Source: Alphaproteobacteria bacterium (lineage in GTDB: Bacteria > Pseudomonadota > Alphaproteobacteria > Rhizobiales > Rhizobiaceae). From it: a stretch of DNA of 64,000 bases. The notes below the pieces were generated by a model. The model was given only the letters and a program-made list of their open reading frames with translations, was not told where the DNA came from and made no database searches. The DNA lies in contig JAJRQF010000088.1 in NCBI GenBank assembly GCA_024280375.1, positions 1 through 64,000 on the forward strand, written 5' to 3'. Positions 47,183 to 54,874 of this stretch are shown in pieces; the first letter of the stretch is position 1, and every line of letters starts with the position of its first letter. Both the position numbers and the translations under genes were made by a program.

Positions 47183-48343
47183 GTGGATCAGATGATTGAT
47201 CAGGCCAATCCGCCGTTTTCATTGAATGAAGACCAGTTAGCCATTCAGGAAATGTCACGCACATTTGCCGATGACCGGATTGCGCCCTTCGCGCTGGATT
47301 GGGACGCACGCGAGCATTTGCCTTTGGATGTCATCCGCGAGACCGCACCGCTTGGCATGGGCGGCATCTATGTGCGCGAAGATGTCGGCGGTTCTAATCT
47401 TTCGAGGTTAGATGCGGCGCTGATTTTTGAAGCGCTGGCAACCGGCTGCCCGGCATTTTCGGCCTATATTTCCATTCATAATATGGCCGCATGGATGGTC
47501 GACCAATTTGCCAGTGAAGAACAGCGCCAGGCATGGTTGCCCAAACTTACCTCAATGGAATGGATCGCCAGCTATTGCTTAACCGAGCCTGGTTCCGGTT
47601 CAGATGCGGCGGCGCTTAAAACCAAAGCGGTGAGAGATGGTGATGATTATATCATCAATGGCACCAAGCAGTTCATTTCCGGTGCCGGGGTGAATGAAGT
47701 CTATGTGGTTATGGTGCGCACCGGCGAGGATGGGCCAAAGGGCATATCCACCCTGCTGGTTGAAAAGGGCACGCCGGGGCTTTCTTTTGGCCCGCCGGAG
47801 AAAAAGATGGGTTGGAACATGCAGCCCACAGCGCAGGTGATCTTTGAGGATTGCCGGGTGCCTGCCAAAAATCTCATTAATGATGAGGGGCAGGGCTTTC
47901 GCATTGCTATGGCGGGGCTTGATGGCGGGCGGCTGAATATCGGTGCCTGCTCGTTGGGCGGGGCGCAGTCCGCGCTTGAAAAAGCCCAACAATATATGAA
48001 TGAGCGCAAGGCCTTTGGGAAATCGCTTTCGCAGTTTCAGGCGCTCCAGTTCAAGCTTGCCGATATGGCAACCGAGCTGGAAGCTGCCCGTGTGCTCTTA
48101 TATTCGGCGGCGGCCAAGCTTGATGCGAAATCACCGGATGCTGGCAAATTTTGCGCAATGGCCAAGCGTTTTGCCACCGATACAGGCTTTGACGTTGCCA
48201 ATGATGCTCTGCAATTGCATGGCGGCTATGGCTATCTGGCGGAATATGGGGTGGAAAAAATTGTTCGCGATTTGCGGGTTCACCAAATTCTTGAAGGCAC
48301 CAATGAAATCATGCGGATGATTATCGCGCGTAACCTGATTTAG
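47183..48343 (+). CDS. acyl-CoA dehydrogenase, isobutyryl-CoA type
   Basis: A 386-residue FAD enzyme of the acyl-CoA dehydrogenase family. Seen are YCLTEPGSGSDAAAL (FAD/acyl pocket), GGRLNIGACSLGGAQ, QLHGGYGYLAEYGVEKIVRDLR and the C-terminal HQILEGTNEIMRMI with the base Glu in the position used by isobutyryl-CoA dehydrogenase. Being 27 bp ahead of mmsB supports the valine pathway. The start is GTG with AAGGGAAAG before it. Confidence 0.9.
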   Translation: MDQMIDQANPPFSLNEDQLAIQEMSRTFADDRIAPFALDWDAREHLPLDVIRETAPLGMGGIYVREDVGGSNLSRLDAALIFEALATGCPAFSAYISIHNMAAWMVDQFASEEQRQAWLPKLTSMEWIASYCLTEPGSGSDAAALKTKAVRDGDDYIINGTKQFISGAGVNEVYVVMVRTGEDGPKGISTLLVEKGTPGLSFGPPEKKMGWNMQPTAQVIFEDCRVPAKNLINDEGQGFRIAMAGLDGGRLNIGACSLGGAQSALEKAQQYMNERKAFGKSLSQFQALQFKLADMATELEAARVLLYSAAAKLDAKSPDAGKFCAMAKRFATDTGFDVANDALQLHGGYGYLAEYGVEKIVRDLRVHQILEGTNEIMRMIIARNLI

Positions 48344-48370
48344 AGAATAAAATTCAATGGGAGAAATGTA

Positions 48371-49258
48371 ATGGCAACAATCGGCTTTATCGGTCTGGGC
48401 AATATGGGCAATCCAATGGCGGCCAATCTGGTCAAGGCCGGCCATGTGGTGACGGGCTTTGATTTGGCACAGGCAAGCCTTGATCTGGCCAAAGAAAACG
48501 GGCTTGAAATCGCCGTAAGCCTAGCCGATGCGGCAGTGGGCAAGGATGTGGTGATCACCATGTTACCCGCCGGGCAGCATGTCTTATCGGTCTATAAGGA
48601 CGTGCTGGACGAGGCTGATCGCGGCACATTATTCATCGACTGTTCGACCATTGATGTGGATTCTGCCCGCACGGCGCACGAAAATGCCAAATTGGCAGGC
48701 ATGTACTCAATCGACGCACCCGTATCTGGCGGAGTTGGCGGCGCATCAGCCGGGACTTTGACCTTTATGGCCGGAGGCTCTGAAGAAGCCTTTGAAAAAG
48801 CGAAGGATATTCTTGAGCCGATGGCCGGGCGCATTGTCCATTGTGGAGAAGACGGTGCTGGCCAGTCCGCCAAAATCTGCAACAATATGATCCTTGGCAT
48901 CTCGATGATCGGGGTGGGGGAAGCCTTTGCGCTGGCGGAAAAGCTCGGCCTTTCGCATCAGGCGCTGTTTGATGTGGCCTCTACGTCATCCGGCCAGTGC
49001 TGGTCGATCAATACCTACTGCCCGGTGCCGGGGCCGGTGCCCACGTCACCTGCCAATAATGATTTTAAACCGGGCTTTGCTGTTGATTTGATGCTGAAGG
49101 ATTTAAAGCTCTCGCAGGAGGCTGCCCAATCCAATGGTGCAATCACTCCGTTGGGCGCGCAGGCCACCCAGCTTTATTCACTTTTTTCGGCGATGGGCAA
49201 TGGCGGCATGGATTTTTCCGGAATTATTGAGTTTATGCGCGGTAAGAAAGAACATTAA
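48371..49258 (+). CDS. mmsB: 3-hydroxyisobutyrate dehydrogenase
   Basis: A 295-residue NAD-dependent dehydrogenase. The N-terminal Rossmann motif is IGFIGLGNMGNPMAANLVKAGH, the substrate-binding signature DAPVSGGVGGASAGTL, and the catalytic lysine region GQSAKICNNMILG. It turns 3-hydroxyisobutyrate into methylmalonate semialdehyde in valine breakdown. A GGGAGAAATG site precedes the ATG. It is the last gene before a long repeat-containing spacer. Confidence 0.93.
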   Translation: MATIGFIGLGNMGNPMAANLVKAGHVVTGFDLAQASLDLAKENGLEIAVSLADAAVGKDVVITMLPAGQHVLSVYKDVLDEADRGTLFIDCSTIDVDSARTAHENAKLAGMYSIDAPVSGGVGGASAGTLTFMAGGSEEAFEKAKDILEPMAGRIVHCGEDGAGQSAKICNNMILGISMIGVGEAFALAEKLGLSHQALFDVASTSSGQCWSINTYCPVPGPVPTSPANNDFKPGFAVDLMLKDLKLSQEAAQSNGAITPLGAQATQLYSLFSAMGNGGMDFSGIIEFMRGKKEH

Positions 49259-49739
49259 TTTTTTACACTATGGTGCCTGATCAATTTTTTTTGAAAAAAA
49301 ACACAAAGTGGCAAAACTTTCCCCCCGGATTAGGCTTTGCTTAACGTCTCATTAGCCGACTGTTAGGAAAGTCATCGTAAAACCAAGGGGCAAGACGATG
49401 TTAAAAACGTCTGCCCCCCGGATCAGGTTTTGCGTACCGGGATGAAAATTTAGCCGGGGAGTATGCCCGGTGAGTTGAGTGCTGTGTAAGGCCGTGCTTT
49501 TGATGCAACATAAGTTTGTATCAAATGCGCGGCTTTTGCATTTTTATAGGCGTTCTCTTGCGAGGCGCTGTGCGCCACGTGCGATCACTTTTATTTTGCC
49601 GTTCTCTTGCGAGGTGCTGCGCGCCACGTGCAATCACTTCTATCTCTCACGGCTGTTCAATGCTTTGCATTGAGTCGAGATTTTTCCATGATATATATTC
49701 TGCTATCGGATTCGCTGATGATGCGATAAACCGGCAATT
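49259..49739. other. intergenic region before cobQ with hairpin and repeats
   Basis: 480 bp with no supported gene. It holds an A/T hairpin just after mmsB, a direct repeat CCCCCCGGATTAGGCTTTGC (49323-49342) and CCCCCCGGATCAGGTTTTGC (49415-49434), and between them a stem GGGGC-(A)-AGACG / CGTCT-GCCCC (49387-49416). No cobalamin-riboswitch core is present, unlike in front of cbtB. Confidence 0.5.
49551..49639 (-). repeat. two 40-bp copies of the dispersed repeat, inverted
   Basis: 49551-49590 and 49600-49639 differ at three of 40 positions (CGTTCTCTTGCGAGG, then GCGCCACGTG and ATCACTT). In complement they give AAGTGATCGCACGTGGCGC and CGCAAGAGAACG, the same unit as at 44246 and, more distantly, 5788. 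Confidence 0.85.
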
Positions 49740-51254
49740 ATGAACACGCGCCAAACAAATTCGATCATGTTTCAGGGCACCGGTTCCGATGTGGGTAAAA
49801 CCGTATTGGTGGCCGGACTTTGCCGTGCGGCGCGCAATCGCGGGCTTAAAGTTGCACCGTTCAAGCCGCAAAATATGTCGAATAATGCAGCGGTTGCCGA
49901 AATTCCCGCAAATGATGGTGGCGGTGAGGGGGAAATTGGCCGGGCGCAATATTTGCAGGCTTTGGCCTGCGGAATAAAACCCAATGTGCATATGAACCCG
50001 GTGCTACTGAAACCGCAGTCTGAAACCGGTAGTCAGATCATAGTGCATGGCAAGGTTTGGGGCCATGCGAAGGGCCGCGATTATCAAAAATTCAAGCCAA
50101 AACTGCTGGATGCGGTGATGCATTCTTTTGAGTATATGCGCGCTCAGGCTGATCTTGTGCTGGTGGAGGGGGCGGGTTCTCCGGCTGAAATCAATTTGCG
50201 CGCCGGTGATATTGCCAATATGGGCTTTGCCACAAAAGCCGGGGTGCCGGTGGTGTTGGTGGGTGATATTGATCGCGGCGGAGTAATCGCCTCGCTGGTT
50301 GGCACAAAGGCGATCTTGCCGGATGAGGATTGCGCGATGATCGCCGGTTTTCTTATCAACAAGTTTCGCGGCGATATTTCGCTGTTCGATGATGGCTTGA
50401 AAGCGATCAAGAAGCATACGGGTTGGCGCTCGTTTGGCGTGGTGCCGTGGCTGGATGAAGTGGGGAAATTACCGGCGGAGGATTCCGTGGCTTTGGGGCG
50501 GATTATCCAAATGCAAGCAGGCAACGAGGGCGAGGCGAAAAAAATCAAAATCGCCGTGCCGGTGTTTGATCATATTGCGAATTTCGATGATTTCGATCCG
50601 CTTATGGCCGAAGATGGCGTTGAGATTATCATGGTGCGACCGGGCGAACCATTGCCTGAAGATGCGGCTTTGATCATCCTGCCGGGGTCAAAATCCACCA
50701 TTGCGGATTTGGTGGCTTTTCGTGAAAACGGCTGGCACAAAGACCTTACAAACCACATTAACAAGGGTGGCAAGGTCATTGGAATATGTGGCGGTTACCA
50801 AATGTTGGGCAATGTGGTGCGCGACCCTGAGGGCATTGAAGGGCAATTGGGCGAGGTTGAGGGGCTGGGCCATCTGGATGTTGAAACCGAGCTTGCGCCG
50901 CAAAAGACCGTGCAAAATTCAAATGGCACCTATTTGGCTGAAAACATCGCTGTTCACGGCTATGAAATTCACCTTGGAGAAACCAGCGGGCCGGATTGTC
51001 AAAACCCGATGCTGAAAATCAATGGTCGATTTGACGGAGCAGTATCGAAAGACGGGAAAATCATGGGGTGCTATTTGCACGGGTTGTTTTCCAGCGATGA
51101 ATTCCGCCGCGATCTGCTTCAATCCATCAACGCCGCCACCAGCGAGCTTGCCCATAGTGCAATTATTGATAAGGCGCTTGATAATCTTGCCGATGCATTG
51201 GAACATCACCTTGATGTGGACGGGCTTTTGAAAGTCGCCACTGAAAAAACGTAG
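49740..51254 (+). CDS. cobQ: cobyric acid synthase
   Basis: CobQ amidates four side chains of adenosyl-cobyrinic acid diamide with glutamine and ATP. The 504-residue protein has the N-terminal ATPase (IMFQGTGSDVGKTVLVAGLCRAARNRG), the KPQNMSNNA loop and a C-terminal class I glutaminase-like domain with the cysteine in IGICGGYQMLG and the histidine in GCYLHGLFSSD. It starts the visible cobalamin cluster and is followed 13 bp later by a LysE-type gene. Confidence 0.95.
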   Translation: MNTRQTNSIMFQGTGSDVGKTVLVAGLCRAARNRGLKVAPFKPQNMSNNAAVAEIPANDGGGEGEIGRAQYLQALACGIKPNVHMNPVLLKPQSETGSQIIVHGKVWGHAKGRDYQKFKPKLLDAVMHSFEYMRAQADLVLVEGAGSPAEINLRAGDIANMGFATKAGVPVVLVGDIDRGGVIASLVGTKAILPDEDCAMIAGFLINKFRGDISLFDDGLKAIKKHTGWRSFGVVPWLDEVGKLPAEDSVALGRIIQMQAGNEGEAKKIKIAVPVFDHIANFDDFDPLMAEDGVEIIMVRPGEPLPEDAALIILPGSKSTIADLVAFRENGWHKDLTNHINKGGKVIGICGGYQMLGNVVRDPEGIEGQLGEVEGLGHLDVETELAPQKTVQNSNGTYLAENIAVHGYEIHLGETSGPDCQNPMLKINGRFDGAVSKDGKIMGCYLHGLFSSDEFRRDLLQSINAATSELAHSAIIDKALDNLADALEHHLDVDGLLKVATEKT

Positions 51255-51267
51255 TGCCTCCGGGAGA

Positions 51268-51903
51268 GTGCTTTTGCTACCTGATACTGCTCAATTACTG
51301 ATTTTTATAACCGCCGGTTTGGCATTAAACATCACGCCGGGGGTAGATATGATGTATTGTCTGGGGCAGGGGCTTCGTTCCGGGCCAAAAGCCGGAATTG
51401 CTGCAAGTTTTGGCATTGCGACGGGTGGCCTCATTCACACATTGCTTGCTGCCTTTGGTCTTGCCGCATTATTGGCGGCCTATCCGCTGGCATTTGAATT
51501 CGTGCGCTGGGTCGGCGTCGCCTACCTTGTTTATTTGGCAATCCAGTCGTTTCGCCTGCCATTTTCTGCCCGCGCGGATGAAGCTCACAGGCAAAACGGG
51601 GCGTATTTGGCCTGGCGCGACGGCGTTGTGGTGAACCTGTTTAATCCCAAGGTGGCAATTTTCATTCTGGCGTTTATTCCACAATTTATTGACGCAAGCA
51701 AAGGCTCTGAGATTTGGCAATTTATTGCATTGGGCATTATTTTCAATTTCACAGGTACTTTAGTAAACGCGCTGGTGGGTGGGTTTTCCGGTTCAATTGG
51801 TGCGGTTCTAAAGGCAAACCGGAAGCTGGCGAATGTCTTTCAATGGGTTTCCGGCACGATATTTTTCGGGTTAGCGCTTAAACTTGCCATTGAGCGCAAA
51901 TAG
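51268..51903 (+). CDS. LysE/RhtB family exporter
   Basis: A 211-residue membrane protein with six hydrophobic segments and the family start LALNITPGVDMMYCLGQGLRSGPKAG, followed by NLFNPKVAIFILAFIPQFI. Such proteins export amino acids such as threonine, homoserine or lysine. It begins at GTG 51268 with CGGGAG just before, 13 bp behind cobQ, so it is probably on the same transcript, though no cobalamin role is known for this family. Confidence 0.85.
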   Translation: MLLLPDTAQLLIFITAGLALNITPGVDMMYCLGQGLRSGPKAGIAASFGIATGGLIHTLLAAFGLAALLAAYPLAFEFVRWVGVAYLVYLAIQSFRLPFSARADEAHRQNGAYLAWRDGVVVNLFNPKVAIFILAFIPQFIDASKGSEIWQFIALGIIFNFTGTLVNALVGGFSGSIGAVLKANRKLANVFQWVSGTIFFGLALKLAIERK

Positions 51904-51989
51904 CGACGGACTTATTCGACTGTGAAATGTCGTCTATTGGATTGACTTATCTTTCAATTGCTGGCTTAGATCATCTTACTGAATGGTTC

Positions 51990-52190
51990 CCAGATGAGTA
52001 AACACTTTGAGGGATGAAAAGGGAATGCGGTGATATTGACCCATACAGGGGATATCAGACGCAGCCGACCCCGCGACTGTAGCGGTTAGGGTTTAATTAA
52101 ATTGCCACTGAAGGCTTGTTTTAAGCATTTGGGAAGGCCGATTGAACCTGATAACCCGTGAGCCAGGAGACCTGCCAATCAGGCTGCATG
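51990..52190 (+). promoter_or_regulatory. cobalamin riboswitch
   Basis: The conserved parts follow in order: AAAAGGGAATGCGGTG (52016-52032), CGCAGCCGACCCCGCGACTG, TTGCCACTGAAGGC, GGGAAGGCCG and the B12 box GAGCCAGGAGACCTGCC (52160-52176). A CTGCATGATGCAG hairpin comes right after, before the GGAGG of cbtB. Binding of adenosylcobalamin should lower expression of cbtB and the genes downstream. The exact ends are estimated. Confidence 0.93.
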
Positions 52191-52227
52191 ATGCAGCACA
52201 CTTAAATAGGGCACCACGGAGGTTGAT

Positions 52228-52413
52228 ATGCTCACAGATTTAAATACCAAGCCGGTTACGCTGGCTGTTTCAGATTCCAATCGCATAGTTGCGGCCATGT
52301 TTGCCGCTGCATTTGGTGCAATGCTGTTATTTGGCGTGGGTTTTGCCCAATCCAGCGTATTGCACAATGCGGCCCATGACAGCCGTCACGCTGCGAGCTT
52401 TCCCTGCCATTAA
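52228..52413 (+). CDS. cbtB: CbtB, small subunit of cobalt transporter
   Basis: A 61-residue protein with one membrane helix (VAAMFAAAFGAMLLFGVGFA) and a short His-rich end (HNAAHDSRHAASFPCH), the CbtB layout. CbtA and CbtB are predicted cobalt importers under B12 riboswitch control. GGAGG lies six bases before the ATG and the riboswitch is directly upstream. Confidence 0.9.
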   Translation: MLTDLNTKPVTLAVSDSNRIVAAMFAAAFGAMLLFGVGFAQSSVLHNAAHDSRHAASFPCH

Positions 52414-52568
52414 TTTCTGCCCCATTTGGGTTGAGATAGATTTTACAATGGAATTGACGGTTTAGCCCGGCAAATCCATTCGGCATATTGTACATATGAT
52501 CAAAGAAGTAGCGATGACGCGGCGAGAGTCCTGCACGCGCGTTTCTTTGCATGTTTGGAGAAACTGAA

Positions 52569-53297
52569 ATGATGATACGCGTATTGTTAGCGGCAATTCT
52601 GGCCGGTCTGATTGCCGGGGTGTTTTACACCGGCGCACAGGCGGTCAAAGTGGTGCCGATTATCCTTGAAGCCGAGACATATGAAAACGCTGGCGAGGCC
52701 GGGGCGGAAACGCTGGAGAACCACGCCCATGCGACCGAGGCGGAAGCAAAAACCGAGCATGAGCACGATCCGAATGCATGGGCACCGGAAAACGGTTTTG
52801 AGCGGACTTTCTATTCGCTGATTTCCAATTCAATTGTCGGCGTTGCCTATTCGCTGTTAATGGTGGCGGCCATATTGCTTTCCAAACTGCCAATTTCGCC
52901 CAAATTGGGCATGATATGGGGGGCGGCCGGATTTGTTATATTCGTGCTGGCTCCGGGGCTTGGCCTGCCGCCCGAAGTACCGGGCACGGTTGCCGCATCA
53001 GTGCCTGAGCGTCAGGCATGGTGGATTGTGACCGTTTCGGCCACCGCAATCGGGCTTGGGCTTTTTGCTTTTAAAACCCAGTGGTATTGGCTGGCGCTTG
53101 GGCTGGTTCTGGTTGTTGCACCGCATGTTTATGGCGCACCACAGCCGGTTCATCATGAAAGCCTCGCACCGGCCAATCTGGCGGCAGAGTTCGTTATTGC
53201 AGCGATTGTGACAGCCGGGATATTCTGGCTGTTTCTTGGCGGTATGCTTGGCTGGATGTTGCCGCGCGCATTGGCTGAAAAACCGGTAAATACCTGA
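52569..53297 (+). CDS. cbtA: CbtA, large subunit of cobalt transporter
   Basis: A 242-residue membrane protein with about five helices. After the first helix (VLLAAILAGLIAGVFYTGAQ) comes an acidic, His-rich loop (HAHATEAEAKTEHEHD), which could gather cobalt. ATG 52569 follows TGGAGAAACTGAA. It is separated from cbtB by 155 bp without a gene. Its stop overlaps the cobU start (TGATG). Confidence 0.9.
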   Translation: MMIRVLLAAILAGLIAGVFYTGAQAVKVVPIILEAETYENAGEAGAETLENHAHATEAEAKTEHEHDPNAWAPENGFERTFYSLISNSIVGVAYSLLMVAAILLSKLPISPKLGMIWGAAGFVIFVLAPGLGLPPEVPGTVAASVPERQAWWIVTVSATAIGLGLFAFKTQWYWLALGLVLVVAPHVYGAPQPVHHESLAPANLAAEFVIAAIVTAGIFWLFLGGMLGWMLPRALAEKPVNT

Positions 53298-53803
53298 TGG
53301 GCTCTGTTCTGGTTCTTGGGGGCGCGCGTTCAGGCAAAAGTACCTATGCAGAAGGTCTGGTGCGGGCTGCTTCCAATTCGCCGGTTTATCTGGCGACCGC
53401 GCGGGCGGGTGATGAGGAAATGCGCGCGCGTATTGAGGCCCATCAACGCCAACGCGGCACCGATTGGCTGACAGTTGAAGAACCCTTGGCGCTGGTCAAT
53501 ACCTTGCGTGCTGAAGCCCTTGGCGAGCGGGCCATATTGGTCGATTGTCTTACCCTTTGGCTGAGCAATTTGATGATTGCTGATGCGGATATTGAGATTG
53601 AATCCAAAGCGCTTGCCGATTGCGCCCGCGATTTGCCGGTGCCGGTGGTGTTTGTTTCAAACGAGGTCGGGCAGGGCATTGTGCCGGAGAACAAGATGGC
53701 GCGTGATTTTCGCGACCATGCCGGGCGGTTGCACCAGTTGATGGCCAACGCTTGTGACGAAGTTTGGTTTGTAACTGCGGGCTTGCCGCAAAAACTTAAA
53801 TGA
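53297..53803 (+). CDS. cobU: adenosylcobinamide kinase / guanylyltransferase
   Basis: A 168-residue bifunctional enzyme (CobU, also named CobP) that phosphorylates adenosylcobinamide and then links GMP. The P loop is LVLGGARSGKSTYAEG, followed by YLATARAGDEEMRARIEAHQRQR with the guanylylated-histidine region, and VDCLTLWLSNL. It begins inside the cbtA stop codon and ends 18 bp before the cobW ATG. Confidence 0.94.
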   Translation: MGSVLVLGGARSGKSTYAEGLVRAASNSPVYLATARAGDEEMRARIEAHQRQRGTDWLTVEEPLALVNTLRAEALGERAILVDCLTLWLSNLMIADADIEIESKALADCARDLPVPVVFVSNEVGQGIVPENKMARDFRDHAGRLHQLMANACDEVWFVTAGLPQKLK

Positions 53804-53821
53804 ATTTGATTGGATGAATTG

Positions 53822-54874
53822 ATGAGTTTACAAAAAATTCCGGCAACGGTAATCACCGGCTTTTTGGGCGCAGGCAAAACCACCCTGGTGCGCAATCTTT
53901 TAGCCACCGCCAACGGTAAACGCATTGCCTTGATCATCAATGAGTTTGGTGATCTGGGTGTCGACGGCGAAGTGTTGGCCGGATGCGGTGATGAAACCTG
54001 CACCGAGGATGATATTGTTGAACTCAACAATGGCTGCATCTGCTGCACGGTGGCGGATGATTTTATCCCGACCATGATCAAACTTTTGGAGCGCGACCGG
54101 TTGCCAGATCATATCGTAATTGAAACCTCTGGCCTTGCCCTGCCGCAACCGCTGGTCAATGCGTTCAACTGGCCGGAAATTCGCGAAAGGGTCACCGTTG
54201 ACGGGGTGATTACGGTGGTGGATTCAGCCGCCGTTGCCGAAGGTCGTTTTGCCCATGATGTCGATGCGGTGGCAGCCCAGCGGGCCGAAGATGAGGCGCT
54301 CGACCATGACAGCCCGCTGGAGGAATTGTTTGAGGATCAAATCACTTGCGCCGATATGATCGTGCTTTCCAAGGTTGATCTGGTGGATGATGCTGCCATT
54401 GACGCGATACAAAAAGATGTGCGCGCTGCCACCTCGCGGGCGGTAAAAATGGTGCATTCATCGGCCAGCAATATTCCGGGTGCCGATGTGCTATTAGGCC
54501 TTGGTGTAGGCAGTGAGCATGATCTGGAAGCGCGGCGTTCGCACCACGAAATTCATCATGAGGATGGGCATGAGCACGACCATGATGAGTTTGAGAGTTT
54601 TGTCGTCGAAGGTGGTGCAGTGAGCGACGTGAAGGCGCTTGCGGCATCCTTGTCAAAGCTGATTGAAGAGCATGATATTTTGCGGCTCAAGGGTTTTGTT
54701 GAAGTCACCGGTAAACCTATGCGGCTGGTGGTGCAGGCGGTGGGCAAGCGGATTGATACCTATTTCGATCGTGATTGGAAAAAGGACGAGGCACGCGGCT
54801 CGCGCCTTGTGGTGATCGGCCTGCACGAAATTGACAAGGATGCGGTGAGTAAAGCCGTTTCGGAAGCGCTTTAA
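53822..54874 (+). CDS. cobW: CobW, GTP-dependent metallochaperone for corrinoid synthesis
   Basis: A 350-residue G3E-family GTPase thought to deliver cobalt to CobN. It has the P loop TGFLGAGKTTLVRNLL, the metal motif GCICCTV, the NKxD-like SKVDLVD and a His-rich loop (HHEIHHEDGHEHDHDE) before the C-terminal domain. ATG 53822 is preferred to TTG 53810. The cobN ATG follows the stop at once. Confidence 0.93.
   Translation: MSLQKIPATVITGFLGAGKTTLVRNLLATANGKRIALIINEFGDLGVDGEVLAGCGDETCTEDDIVELNNGCICCTVADDFIPTMIKLLERDRLPDHIVIETSGLALPQPLVNAFNWPEIRERVTVDGVITVVDSAAVAEGRFAHDVDAVAAQRAEDEALDHDSPLEELFEDQITCADMIVLSKVDLVDDAAIDAIQKDVRAATSRAVKMVHSSASNIPGADVLLGLGVGSEHDLEARRSHHEIHHEDGHEHDHDEFESFVVEGGAVSDVKALAASLSKLIEEHDILRLKGFVEVTGKPMRLVVQAVGKRIDTYFDRDWKKDEARGSRLVVIGLHEIDKDAVSKAVSEAL

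Noticed and set aside
49259-49739. Possible cobalamin riboswitch before cobQ
   Set aside because: No B12 box or GCCACTG core is present; only hairpins and repeats.
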